From contig NZ_FOVK01000001.1 in the NCBI RefSeq assembly GCF_900115135.1, forward strand, positions 1 to 64,000: a stretch of 64,000 nt of DNA, read 5' to 3'. The translations under genes were made by a program, and so were the position numbers. Below are positions 16,487 to 25,034 of the stretch, piece after piece. Under the pieces are notes generated by a model, which saw only the letters and a program-made list of their open reading frames with translations, was not told the origin of the DNA and searched no databases. Each line of letters starts with the position of its first letter. Positions within the stretch are counted from its first letter, which is position 1. The DNA comes from Proteiniclasticum ruminis. GTDB taxonomy: Bacteria; Bacillota; Clostridia; Clostridiales; Clostridiaceae.

Positions 16487-17431
16487 ATGAAAACAAGACT
16501 GATCATACTGGATGGACCTTCTACAGTAGGAAAGTCCAGCCTTTCAAAAAGTATCTACCATCAGCTGAAAGAACGATATCACACAAAGTGGCTCCATGAG
16601 GAGTGCAGTGATCATCCAATCGGGACAGGAGAGTTTGAAAAGGGCGACCTGACCACAGCAGAAGGCATGGAGAAAAACAGGAAGCATATGATAACGAAAT
16701 GGAGTGAACTGGCAAAGAGGATTCAGGAGGAAGATACGATCTATATTCTGGAAGGGTGCTTTCTGCACGCTCTGGACCGGTATCTAATTGGGAGTGTATG
16801 GACTGAAAAAGAAATCGATGCCTACTTTGTGGAAATTGGCAAGATTCTAGAGCCGCTTCATCCTTTCTTTGTGTTTCTTCATCGGGAGGACCTCAGACAG
16901 AGCTTTGAAAAAGCTTTTCAGGCACGGGGAAACTGGTGGAAAGATTTGATCCTGAAAGCGCCTGAGCCCTGCGGATATTTCAAAAATCATCCTTATACAG
17001 GAGAAGAGAGCATCTTTGAAAGTATCCATTATGAGCAGCAGCAGATGGACCGGGTGTTTCAAAGACTTTCTGGACACAAGCTGAAGATGGAAACTTCAGA
17101 AGAAAACTGGAAGAAGTATACAGAAGTGCTGTTGAAAGCCTTGGGGGTTCCCTATGAGGAGAAGAACCTCCAGTGCCAGGACATTCAAAGCTACGTGGGC
17201 ACTTATGAGTCCCATGGAGGACACCGCTGGAGCATCTCATGGGATGCGGAGAAGAAGCTTCTCTATTCCTCTTTGTTCTGGCCATATATGCCCATGGAAG
17301 TTCTGGGAGACAGAACTCTGGGGCTTTTGTCTTTTCCCGTGACGCTTCGGTTCAGCGACACTCTGAGTACCTTTCAGGTGGAAGGGAATTATGATTGGGA
17401 CCTGAATGGAGAACTCTACCATAAACGCTAG
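16487..17431 (+). CDS. P-loop kinase-like protein (chloramphenicol phosphotransferase-like)
   Basis: A 314-residue protein. The N-terminal 200 residues are a P-loop NTPase domain with Walker A GPSTVGKSS and a YILEGCFLHALDRYL core, similar in plan to small-molecule kinases such as chloramphenicol phosphotransferase or AAA_33 proteins. The last 90 residues (from about SYVGTYESHGGHRWSI) look like a separate beta-rich module. Neither substrate nor function can be read from the sequence. GAGGGAAGC precedes ATG 16487. Confidence 0.75.
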   Translation: MKTRLIILDGPSTVGKSSLSKSIYHQLKERYHTKWLHEECSDHPIGTGEFEKGDLTTAEGMEKNRKHMITKWSELAKRIQEEDTIYILEGCFLHALDRYLIGSVWTEKEIDAYFVEIGKILEPLHPFFVFLHREDLRQSFEKAFQARGNWWKDLILKAPEPCGYFKNHPYTGEESIFESIHYEQQQMDRVFQRLSGHKLKMETSEENWKKYTEVLLKALGVPYEEKNLQCQDIQSYVGTYESHGGHRWSISWDAEKKLLYSSLFWPYMPMEVLGDRTLGLLSFPVTLRFSDTLSTFQVEGNYDWDLNGELYHKR

Positions 17432-17439
17432 AACGAAAA

Positions 17440-17486
17440 AATCCTGAAGGCTCAAGTTTCGTCATGAAACCATGGACTTCAGGATT
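17440..17486 (-). terminator. Terminator between kinase-like and flavodoxin genes
   Basis: AATCCTGAAG (17440-17449) pairs with CTTCAGGATT (17477-17486). The T-run is on the minus strand (TTTTTTCG), so it mainly serves the flavodoxin gene. Confidence 0.75.
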
Positions 17487-17500
17487 TATCAGGCTTCGGG

Positions 17501-17974
17501 TCAAGGAAGGAAAGAGGGAAGATCTGTTAAGAAAAATCCGATGGACTTTTCTCTTTTCTTCTGGTTGGACCAGCCAATGACATAAGCCTTCTTTGCCTTC
17601 TGTTTTTTTACAGATAGAAGCTTTTCATACCCTCGGATGGCGTTGTTACCGCCAAGGAAGGCAAATGGGAAATACTGCGTGACAAAAACATATACAGCCA
17701 TGGATGGAGGCATAACGGTATTGTTGATGAAATACTGCATCACGGGAGACAGCTGGAATCCCCAGACAGGTGCTCCAAGGATCAGGGCGTCGAAGCCTTT
17801 CACTTCCGGCATGGATGAAAGTTTCACTTCAGACACCTTTGAAGCATCAGGATTCAGGGGAGAAAGGGGGAAGATCGTGACCTCATGACCACGCTTCAGG
17901 AGACTTTCTTTCGCTTTTTCTGCCACAGAAAGTGTATTGCCGGTTTTGGAGTGAATGACCAGGGCGATTCTCAT
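17501..17974 (-). CDS. Flavodoxin-family protein
   Basis: A 157-residue flavodoxin-like protein. The FMN phosphate loop SKTGNTLSVAE is at the N-terminus and LILGAPVWGFQLSPVM is the second FMN-binding loop. It could be a small electron carrier or NAD(P)H-dependent oxidoreductase partner. RBS AAGAAGGGATAAAA precedes ATG 17974. It is divergent from the eut locus. Confidence 0.87.
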   Translation of the reverse strand: MRIALVIHSKTGNTLSVAEKAKESLLKRGHEVTIFPLSPLNPDASKVSEVKLSSMPEVKGFDALILGAPVWGFQLSPVMQYFINNTVMPPSMAVYVFVTQYFPFAFLGGNNAIRGYEKLLSVKKQKAKKAYVIGWSNQKKREKSIGFFLTDLPSFLP

Positions 17975-18236
17975 TTTTATCCCTTCTTTATCAGTATTTT
18001 TTTAAAATTTCCTTATGATATTTTTACAATTACATCGTACACCAGAAGAGAGGAAAGTCAATGGGGCTGAGGAAGAATGAAGGAAATGGTGCTCTGATTT
18101 TTCCGTGCTTCTTCTTCAGAATTGCAGAAGAGTTCACGATAATTTGTGAAACTGAACAGGATTCTTCCTGATTTCCTTTGATTGACTAACAATTTCATAA
18201 AAATTTGTCTAAAGCATCACAATAAATGAAATCCTA

Positions 18237-18265
18237 TTGCTGATTGAGCACAATAGTGATATGAT
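18237..18265 (+). promoter_or_regulatory. Probable promoter of the eut locus
   Basis: TTGCTG (18237-18242), 17-base spacer, TATGAT (18260-18265). Transcription would start near 18272, leaving a leader of about 110 bases with the antiterminator hairpins. An inverted repeat, CTATTG (18234-18239) with CAATAG (18251-18256), overlaps the promoter. The rest of 17975-18236 is AT-rich and shows nothing else; no cobalamin riboswitch is seen. Confidence 0.5.
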
Positions 18266-18292
18266 TTTTATGAGCAAACGATTACAAACAAA

Positions 18293-18368
18293 CCACAACG
18301 GCGTGGATTCATAGGTAAGCAATGGGGCTTCAGGAGATTACGTAATGTATTTTCTGAGCCATTTTTTA
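18293..18368 (+). promoter_or_regulatory. ANTAR (EutV) dual-hairpin antiterminator and overlapping terminator, upstream of eutS
   Basis: First hairpin: CCAC (18293-18296), hexaloop AACGGC, GTGG (18303-18306). Second hairpin: AAGC (18317-18320), hexaloop AATGGG, GCTT (18327-18330). Both loops have A at position 1 and G at position 4, as known for ANTAR targets, and the second fits the AGCAANGRRGCUUY core. The terminator formed by GGCTTCAG (18326-18333) with CTGAGCC (18354-18360) plus ATTTTTT uses the right arm of the second hairpin, so the two folds exclude each other. Phosphorylated EutV would let transcription reach eutS. Confidence 0.85.
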
Positions 18369-18384
18369 TGGAAGGAGAAGCTTT

Positions 18385-18732
18385 GTGGTGGAAAACAAAA
18401 CAAGGATCATACAAGAGTTTGTGCCGGGTAAGCAGATTACCATCGCGCACATCATCGCAAACCCCAGAAAAGAGATCTACCGGAAGATGGGACTTGTGGA
18501 AGAGTCCTCAGGGGCCATCGGCATTCTCACCATCACCCCGTCAGAAGCCTCCATCATCGCTGCCGATGTGGCTTCAAAAGCAGCCGGTATCGAGGTGGGA
18601 TTCATTGACCGCTTCAGCGGAGCTCTTCTCATCACAGGAGATGTGGCCAGTGTGGAAGCTGCCATATCTGCCATCGTGGAGATTCTGGAGACGGTGATGG
18701 GATTTACGCCATCACCCATCACAAGAACTTAG
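18385..18732 (+). CDS. eutS: EutS, BMC shell protein
   Basis: A 115-residue circularly permuted BMC-domain shell protein that makes a bent hexamer in the ethanolamine microcompartment. [42 protein letters not shown] and [18 protein letters not shown] are typical of EutS/PduU. GTG 18385 or GTG 18388 can start it; AAGGAG lies six or nine bases before. First gene of the locus, directly under the attenuator. Confidence 0.95.
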   Translation: MVENKTRIIQEFVPGKQITIAHIIANPRKEIYRKMGLVEESSGAIGILTITPSEASIIAADVASKAAGIEVGFIDRFSGALLITGDVASVEAAISAIVEILETVMGFTPSPITRT

Positions 18733-18743
18733 GAGGACGAATC

Positions 18744-19181
18744 TTGAAAAAGATGATGCTCATTGGAAGAACAGACAGCGGCAAGACGACATTAGCGGAT
18801 GTTCTTCAAAAAGGATACTCGGATGCAAGAAAAACACAATCCATTGAAACCGTGGGGACCATCGTGGATACTCCCGGAGAATTTGCAGAAAATAGAAGAC
18901 TTTATCGAGCACTGCTCATCACGTCCTACGATACGGATGTGGTGGCCATGGTCATGGATGCGGGAGAGAATCATACGCTCTTCCCGCCAAACTTTGCCTT
19001 GGCCTTCAACCGGGAGGTCATAGGTATTGTCACAAAAAAAGACCTAAATTCTGACACCGCTTATGCAGAGTCTTCTTTGCTGAAGGCAGGCGCTGAAAGG
19101 CTTTTCATCGTCAGTGCCCATACCGGTGAAGGGCTGGAGGAGCTGAAAAAGTATTTGTCATATAAGGAGGAATCCAGTTGA
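18744..19181 (+). CDS. eutP: EutP, small GTPase-like protein
   Basis: A 145-residue P-loop protein of the EutP/PduV family with Walker A GRTDSGKTT, VDTPGEF (G3) and TKKD (G4-like). The family has been linked to nucleotide binding, acetate kinase-like activity or microcompartment positioning. Start is TTG 18744, with AGGAGG at the end of eutS. The stop overlaps the start of eutV. Confidence 0.94.
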   Translation: MKKMMLIGRTDSGKTTLADVLQKGYSDARKTQSIETVGTIVDTPGEFAENRRLYRALLITSYDTDVVAMVMDAGENHTLFPPNFALAFNREVIGIVTKKDLNSDTAYAESSLLKAGAERLFIVSAHTGEGLEELKKYLSYKEESS

Positions 19182-19750
19182 GACCGAGAATTGTTATTGC
19201 AGAAGATGAATCCATCACCAGAATGGACCTGGCGGAAATCCTCACGGAAGCCGGCTACCAGATTGTGGGCCAGGCTGCGGATGGGTATGACGCCATTGAA
19301 ATCTGCAGAAAGCAGAGACCTGATCTTGTGATCATGGATGTGAAAATGCCCATCATGGATGGGCTGCAAGCCACAGAAAACATCATGGGCGAACGGCTTG
19401 CCGGATGCATCCTGATGCTCACAGCCTATAATGACGGAGAATTTGTGAACAAAGCCAATGATCTGGGGGTCATGGGATATCTGGTGAAGCCCATCGAAGA
19501 AAAGACACTGATTCCGGCGGTGAAGATCGCGCTCCGAAGGCAAGAAGAGCTTCATCACTATAGAAGCAAGGCGGAAGAAGTGGAAAAGAAACTGGAGGAG
19601 AGAAAATGCATTGACCGGGCCAAAGGTGTCCTCATGGACAAGAATGGATTTACGGAAGAAGAGGCGTATGCTTATCTTCGGAACGTCAGTATGAAAAAAA
19701 GGTGCAGCATGGCGAAGATCTCTGAGATGATTCTTCGTTCTCATGTGTAG
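19178..19750 (+). CDS. eutV: EutV, ANTAR response regulator (antiterminator)
   Basis: A 190-residue response regulator. Receiver domain 1-120: acidic pair ED at 10-11, phosphoacceptor Asp54 in VIMDVKMP, and KP loop in YLVKPIEE. A coiled linker leads into a C-terminal ANTAR RNA-binding domain (CIDRAKGVLMDKNGFTEEEAYAYLR). EutV binds paired hexaloop hairpins in nascent RNA and prevents termination; two such targets flank its own operon here. TTG 19178 start overlaps the eutP stop codon (TTGA). Confidence 0.96.
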   Translation: MRPRIVIAEDESITRMDLAEILTEAGYQIVGQAADGYDAIEICRKQRPDLVIMDVKMPIMDGLQATENIMGERLAGCILMLTAYNDGEFVNKANDLGVMGYLVKPIEEKTLIPAVKIALRRQEELHHYRSKAEEVEKKLEERKCIDRAKGVLMDKNGFTEEEAYAYLRNVSMKKRCSMAKISEMILRSHV

Positions 19751-19767
19751 GAAAGGAGCAGAAGATC

Positions 19768-21177
19768 ATGCTGAGAAATCTCTGCAAGACCCATACACAG
19801 CTCAGTGATGCGGAAATCACCTATCTGGAGGCTCTGGAAGGATTTCTGCCGCTCATTGCGGAGATGGTGGATGCAGATATCTTCATCGACTGCATGACAA
19901 GAAATCCGGATGCGGCCATTGTGGTGGCAGAGGCCAATGCCAAGCACTCCATGTATCAGGATACGGTGGTGGGGCAGCTGGCCTACCGTAAAAACGAACC
20001 CGCCGCTTTGCGAACCCTTGATATTGGCATTCCCACCTTTGAGCTGAAAGCCATCACCCAGGAAGACATTGCTGTGAAGCAGAATGTGGTGGCCATCCGG
20101 TATGATGGAAAAGTCATTGGGGTCCTCATCATGGAGCGGGACGTCACAAGAGACTATGCGGACAAGAGAAACATGCAGATACTTCAGGAGACTGCAGAGC
20201 AGCTGGCTCAAGCGCTGATGGTTCAGAACGCCGCCAGAAACAATGCAAATCATATCACAAACTATGTGGCGGATGCGATCCTCATTGCGGATCAGCAAGG
20301 CCACATCATCTATACAAATCCAGGGGCCCAGAAGCTGTACGAGTCTCTGGGATACCGGGACAATCTTGTGGGCATGCATTTTGACAATGTGGTGCTGGAC
20401 AGCAGCACCCTTCAGGAAATCAGAGACAAGGAATATCTGGAGATTGATGAGGTAAGGATCGGAAGCCTGGCGCTGAACATCAAGTACTCCATCATGAAGC
20501 AGAACAATCAGGAAGTAGGGCTTGTGGTCCATGTGCGGGACATCACTGAGGTGAAGAACAAGGAGAAGGAACTGATATTAAAATCTGTGGCCATCCGGGA
20601 AATTCATCACAGGGTGAAGAACAACCTGCAGACCATCGCATCGCTTCTTCGGATCCAGTCCAGAAGAATCACCGACGAGAATGCAAAAAAAGCCTTTGAT
20701 GAGAGCATCAGCAGAGTGCTTTCCATCGCTGTGACCCATGAGCTTTTAGCGCAGAACGGGGTGGACGATGTGGACATCAAGGACATCCTTACAAATATCG
20801 TGAAAGGAGCCATGCTCTTTTCAAACTCCATGCATTTTCACCTCAATGTGGAAGTGAGAGGAGACAGCGTTTCCATCAACTCTGAAAAAGCCACATCCAT
20901 CGCTCTGGTGGTGAATGAACTGGTGCAGAACTGTGTGGAGTATGCTTTTGTGGGACGTTCGGAAGGAAATATCTATATCACCATTGAGAAGGGCGAGTAT
21001 GCCTCCGTGGTCACCGTGGCAGATGACGGCATAGGATTTCAATCCAGCAAAGTAAAGATGGGCAGCCTTGGTCTTAGCATCGTGGAGCAGCTCATCAAAG
21101 ACAAATTGAAAGGGGACCTCTTCATAGAATCAGGAGACTTGGGGACCCACATCCGGTTTGATTTCATGCATACCTGA
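19768..21177 (+). CDS. eutW: EutW, sensor histidine kinase
   Basis: A 469-residue soluble kinase. The N-terminal part (about 20-165) is the ethanolamine-sensing region (DUF/pdtaS_GAF-like), a PAS domain follows (about 168-265), then a HisKA_2 dimer domain with EIHHRVKNNLQTIASLL (His280/His281) and an HATPase_c domain (NELVQNCVEYAF, DDGIGF, GLSIVEQLI). It phosphorylates EutV in response to ethanolamine. AGGAGCAG precedes ATG 19768, 17 bases after eutV. Confidence 0.95.
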   Translation: MLRNLCKTHTQLSDAEITYLEALEGFLPLIAEMVDADIFIDCMTRNPDAAIVVAEANAKHSMYQDTVVGQLAYRKNEPAALRTLDIGIPTFELKAITQEDIAVKQNVVAIRYDGKVIGVLIMERDVTRDYADKRNMQILQETAEQLAQALMVQNAARNNANHITNYVADAILIADQQGHIIYTNPGAQKLYESLGYRDNLVGMHFDNVVLDSSTLQEIRDKEYLEIDEVRIGSLALNIKYSIMKQNNQEVGLVVHVRDITEVKNKEKELILKSVAIREIHHRVKNNLQTIASLLRIQSRRITDENAKKAFDESISRVLSIAVTHELLAQNGVDDVDIKDILTNIVKGAMLFSNSMHFHLNVEVRGDSVSINSEKATSIALVVNELVQNCVEYAFVGRSEGNIYITIEKGEYASVVTVADDGIGFQSSKVKMGSLGLSIVEQLIKDKLKGDLFIESGDLGTHIRFDFMHT

Positions 21178-21217
21178 TGGAAGACCGCTGTATGGTGTTC
21201 CGCATATATAGAAACAG

Positions 21218-21300
21218 AACACAATGATGTGTTTAAAGACTGTGGCATAGGCGCCGCAAAAGAGTGAAGTACTGCTTTGCTTTTTTGCGGCTTTTTCTTT
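21218..21300 (+). promoter_or_regulatory. Second ANTAR dual-hairpin antiterminator/terminator, upstream of eutA
   Basis: First hairpin: AACAC (21218-21222), hexaloop AATGAT, GTGTT (21229-21233). Second: GTGGC (21242-21246), hexaloop ATAGGC, GCCGC (21253-21257). Both loops keep A1 and G4. The terminator pairs GCCGCAAAA (21253-21261) with TTTTGCGGC (21283-21291) and ends TTTTTCTTT; its left arm is the right arm of the second hairpin. This separates eutSPVW from the enzyme and shell genes. Confidence 0.88.
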
Positions 21301-21324
21301 GTAGAGGAAAGGAGGGAGCACAAT

Positions 21325-22755
21325 GTGAGAGAAAGTCTTGTCAGTGTAGGCATCGATGTCGGCACATCCACCACTCAGATCATTTTTTCGAAGATTCAGG
21401 TGGAAAATATGGCTTCAGGAGCCAGGGTGCCGGAGTTCAAAATTGTGGACAAAGAGGTGATCTATCGGGGAGACATTTATTTTACACCACTTCTGTCCAG
21501 AACTCAGATTGATGAGAAGAAACTCCAGGCCATCATTGCCAAGGAGTATGAGAAATCAGGCATACATCCGGAGAACGTGGACAGTGGAGCTGTGATCATC
21601 ACTGGGGAAACCGCACGAAAAGAAAATGCGGAGAAGATCATGAAAAGCCTGGTTCATTTTGCCGGAGAGTTTGTGGTGGCCACAGCAGGACCGGACCTGG
21701 AAGGGATCCTTGCTGGAAAAGGATGCGGTGCAGCCCAGGTATCCGACAAGGAAGGAAAGTATGTGGTGAATCTTGACATCGGGGGCGGCACCACCAACAT
21801 TGCAGTCTTTAAAGACGGAGAGCCTTTGGACACAGCATGTCTTGATATCGGAGGCAGACTCATTTACTTTGATGACGCCGGCCGAGTGGATTATGTGTCA
21901 GAGAGCATACAAAGACTCGCAAAAGAAAGAGAGATCCCTTTATATGAAGGGATGGTCCGGGATGAGAAGGTCATTACGGATGTGGTGGAAGCCATGGCAG
22001 AAGTGCTCTTTGAATCCATCACCCTGAAAAAATCCAGAACTCTGGATCTCACCATGAGCAGGAAAGGAAAACTTCTCCGGAAGGAAACCCCCATTGAGCT
22101 GGTGAGTTTCTCTGGAGGTGTGTCCGATTATATTTACTTCCATGAAGAAGAAAAGGAGATCTACCGGTATGGAGACATCGGGATTCTTCTGGGAAGGGCC
22201 ATACGAAAACGCTTTGAGAAGAGCCATCTGGAACTGATGGTGCCCAAGGAGACCATCATGGCCACGGTGGTGGGCGCTGGAACCCAGACGATGGAGCTCA
22301 GCGGCAGCACCATCACCTTCACAGGAAACCTGTTCCCCATAAAGAATCTCCCCATCGTCGCCCTCACAAGAGAAGAGGAGGCCTCAGAGAATCTTCCTGA
22401 GATTCTGAAAGAAAAGCTCTCCTGGTATACCCTGGAGGACGGGAAAGACCTCATCGCCCTCTTTCTTCACGGCAAGAGGAACATGCCTTATCAAGAGGTG
22501 GAGAACCTTGCGAGAATCATCACAGAAGCGTTGGAAGAGCACTATCAGGACGCGGAGCCCTTCATCATCCTTGTGGAGGAGGATCTTGGAAAAGTCCTGG
22601 GTCAGAGCATACTGCTTCAGATGAAAAAAAGAAGGGACATCATTTCCATGGATGGCATCAAAGTCGCCAGCGGCGATTATATCGACATCGGAAAACCCAT
22701 CGGAAATGGATCCGTATTATCGGTCATTATTAAAACCATAGTATTCAATTATTGA
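21325..22755 (+). CDS. eutA: EutA, ethanolamine ammonia-lyase reactivating factor
   Basis: Actin/Hsp70-fold ATPase that releases damaged cobalamin from EutBC. GIDVGTSTTQIIF (phosphate 1), NLDIGGGTTNIAVF (phosphate 2) and VSFSGGVSDYIY are visible. The frame is open from 21277, but that part lies in the attenuator's T-run; GGAGG at 21311-21315 points to GTG 21325 (MRESLVSVGIDVG), giving about 476 residues. An out-of-frame ATG at 21323 overlaps it. Confidence 0.96.
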   Translation: MRESLVSVGIDVGTSTTQIIFSKIQVENMASGARVPEFKIVDKEVIYRGDIYFTPLLSRTQIDEKKLQAIIAKEYEKSGIHPENVDSGAVIITGETARKENAEKIMKSLVHFAGEFVVATAGPDLEGILAGKGCGAAQVSDKEGKYVVNLDIGGGTTNIAVFKDGEPLDTACLDIGGRLIYFDDAGRVDYVSESIQRLAKEREIPLYEGMVRDEKVITDVVEAMAEVLFESITLKKSRTLDLTMSRKGKLLRKETPIELVSFSGGVSDYIYFHEEEKEIYRYGDIGILLGRAIRKRFEKSHLELMVPKETIMATVVGAGTQTMELSGSTITFTGNLFPIKNLPIVALTREEEASENLPEILKEKLSWYTLEDGKDLIALFLHGKRNMPYQEVENLARIITEALEEHYQDAEPFIILVEEDLGKVLGQSILLQMKKRRDIISMDGIKVASGDYIDIGKPIGNGSVLSVIIKTIVFNY

Positions 22756-22772
22756 AAGAGGTGAATTAACAC

Positions 22773-24137
22773 ATGAATTTGAAAACCAAATTGTTCGGCA
22801 CAGTCTATCAGTTCGGTTCTGTGAAAGAAGTCCTCGCAAAAGCCAATGAGGAGAAATCCGGCGACCAGCTGGCAGGCATCGCAGCTGAAAATTCCACGGA
22901 ACGTGTTGCAGCCAAAGAGGTACTGTCCCATCTGCTGCTCAGCGATCTGAGAAACAATCCTGTGGTCCCCTACGAAGAGGATGAGGTCACAAGAGTCATT
23001 CAGGACGCTGTGAATGAAACCATCTATAACGAAATCAAAAACTGGACTGTCGGGGAACTTCGTGAATGGCTGCTCAGCTATGACGCTACCCCAAGAAAGA
23101 TCAGAAGGATCAGCGCAGGCTTAACCAGTGAAATGGTGGCAGCTGTCGCAAAACTCATGAGCAACATGGACCTGATCTATGCAGCAAAGAAGATCCGGGT
23201 GCAAGCCACCTGCAACACCACCATCGGTCTGGACGGCACACTCAGCATCAGGCTTCAGCCTAACCACACCACAGACAATCTGGATGGTATCGCCATTTCC
23301 GTCTACGAAGGTCTCAGCTATGGAGCTGGGGACGCGGTCATCGGCCTCAATCCGGTGGATGATACGGTGGACAATGTAAAAAGAGTACTGGAGCTTTTCA
23401 AGTCCATTAAGGACAAATGGGAGATTCCTACCCAGGCTTGCGTGCTAGCCCATGTGACCACTCAGATGGAAGCCGTCAGGCAGGGAGCCCCTACAGATCT
23501 CATTTTCCAGAGCATCGCCGGTTCCCAGAAGGGAAATGAAGCCTTTGGTATTGATGTGGCCATGCTGGATGAGGCAAGAGCCCTGGTTTTGAAACATGGC
23601 ACAAGCCATGGAGAAAATGTCATGTACTTTGAAACAGGACAAGGTGCAGAGCTTTCTGCTGATGCCCACTTCGGTGCAGACCAGGTGACCATGGAAGCCA
23701 GATGCTATGGACTTGCAAAGCGCTACAAACCATTCCTCGTGAATACTGTGGTAGGATTCATCGGCCCTGAATATCTTTATGACAGCAAACAGGTCATAAG
23801 AGCTGGTCTGGAAGACCACTTCATGGGTAAACTCACTGGAATTCCAATGGGTGTGGATGCCTGTTATACAAACCATATCAAAGCGGACCAGAATGACATC
23901 GAAAATCTGGCCATACTGCTCACCGCCGCAGGATGCAACTACTTTATGGGCATCCCCAACGGTGACGATATCATGCTGAACTACCAGTGCACCAGCTACC
24001 ACGATGGGCCAAGTCTCAGAGAACTTCTCAATCTTTCCCCCATCAAGGAATTTGAATGCTGGATGGAAAAGATGGGCATCCTGAAGGATGGCAAACTTAC
24101 AGAGCGCGCTGGAGATGCATCCATATTCTTGGATTGA
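22773..24137 (+). CDS. eutB: EutB, ethanolamine ammonia-lyase large subunit
   Basis: A 454-residue TIM-barrel subunit of the adenosylcobalamin-dependent lyase that turns ethanolamine into acetaldehyde and ammonia. Length and sequence (RLQPNHTTDN, GDAVIGLNPVDD, YFETGQGAELSADAHFGADQ, GVDACYTNHIKADQND) are typical over the whole protein. AAGAGGTG precedes ATG 22773. It is followed closely by eutC. Confidence 0.98.
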   Translation: MNLKTKLFGTVYQFGSVKEVLAKANEEKSGDQLAGIAAENSTERVAAKEVLSHLLLSDLRNNPVVPYEEDEVTRVIQDAVNETIYNEIKNWTVGELREWLLSYDATPRKIRRISAGLTSEMVAAVAKLMSNMDLIYAAKKIRVQATCNTTIGLDGTLSIRLQPNHTTDNLDGIAISVYEGLSYGAGDAVIGLNPVDDTVDNVKRVLELFKSIKDKWEIPTQACVLAHVTTQMEAVRQGAPTDLIFQSIAGSQKGNEAFGIDVAMLDEARALVLKHGTSHGENVMYFETGQGAELSADAHFGADQVTMEARCYGLAKRYKPFLVNTVVGFIGPEYLYDSKQVIRAGLEDHFMGKLTGIPMGVDACYTNHIKADQNDIENLAILLTAAGCNYFMGIPNGDDIMLNYQCTSYHDGPSLRELLNLSPIKEFECWMEKMGILKDGKLTERAGDASIFLD

Positions 24138-24153
24138 GAGGAGGGAACTAGTA

Positions 24154-25014
24154 ATGATTACAGATCAGGAATTAAGAGCAGTCATTGAAAAAGTCATGAG
24201 AGAAATGGGCAAAGAAGAAAGCAGCGGAGAAAAGAGTGCTCCTGTGGATGACGGCACCATCCGGGACATCACTGCAAAACCCATTCAGGAAGTGTTCTAT
24301 GTGCCAAACCCCAAGAACAGAGACCAGTACATGAAGCTGAAAAAGAAAACACCAGCCCGTGTAGGAATCTGGAGAACCGGTCCCAGAAACACCACAGAGA
24401 CGCTGCTCCGCTTCCGTGCAGATCACGCCGTAGCTCAGGATGCAGTATGGTCCCATGTGGATGAAAACTTCCTGAAGGAGCTGAATCTGCCCACGGTACA
24501 GACAAAGATCCACGATAAAGAAGAGTACATCACAAGACCAGACCTCGGCAGACAGTTTGATGAGGAGAACACGAAGAAAATCAAGGAGATTGCGAAAGCG
24601 AAGCCAAGAGTGCAGATCATCGTTTCTGATGGCCTCAGCTCCACGGCCATTGAAGCCAATCTCAAAGATATTCTGCCTGCCATCCTGAGCGGACTGAAAG
24701 GATACGGCATCGAGTGCGGCACTCCGTTTTTCATCAAATACGGCCGTGTGGGCTCCATGGATGAGGTCTCCCAGGCACTGGATGCAGAGCTCACCATTCT
24801 TCTCATTGGAGAAAGACCAGGACTTGCCACAGGAGAAAGTATGAGCTGCTATATGACCTACAGAGCTTATCCGGGAATTCCCGAAGCCAAGAGAACTGTA
24901 GTATCAAACATCCATAAGGAAGGTACACCTGCCACAGAAGCAGGTGCACATATCGCTTCACTCATCAAGATCATGCTGGAAAAGAAAATGACCGGTGTGG
25001 GTCTTAATCTATAA
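24154..25014 (+). CDS. eutC: EutC, ethanolamine ammonia-lyase small subunit
   Basis: The cobalamin-binding subunit of EutBC. ATG 24154 follows GAGGAGGGAACTAGTA, giving 286 residues; a longer frame to 24088 overlaps eutB and is not needed. The N-terminal MITDQELRAVIEKVMREM is an amphipathic helix set apart from the core by a charged linker, as expected for the known EutC encapsulation peptide. The core has ARVGIWRTGPR, FRADHAVAQDAV, IIVSDGLSS, GERPGLATGESMSCYMTYR. Confidence 0.97.
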   Translation: MITDQELRAVIEKVMREMGKEESSGEKSAPVDDGTIRDITAKPIQEVFYVPNPKNRDQYMKLKKKTPARVGIWRTGPRNTTETLLRFRADHAVAQDAVWSHVDENFLKELNLPTVQTKIHDKEEYITRPDLGRQFDEENTKKIKEIAKAKPRVQIIVSDGLSSTAIEANLKDILPAILSGLKGYGIECGTPFFIKYGRVGSMDEVSQALDAELTILLIGERPGLATGESMSCYMTYRAYPGIPEAKRTVVSNIHKEGTPATEAGAHIASLIKIMLEKKMTGVGLNL

Positions 25015-25034
25015 GAACAAGGAGGGAATAAACC

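Noticed and set aside
17975-18292. Possible adenosylcobalamin riboswitch upstream of the eut locus
   Set aside because: No B12-box-like or other conserved core segment is visible; only promoter-like and ANTAR hairpin elements.
19741-20532. Long minus-strand frame opposite eutW
   Set aside because: Antisense to a gene with complete kinase motifs; His/Ile/Leu-rich shadow translation.
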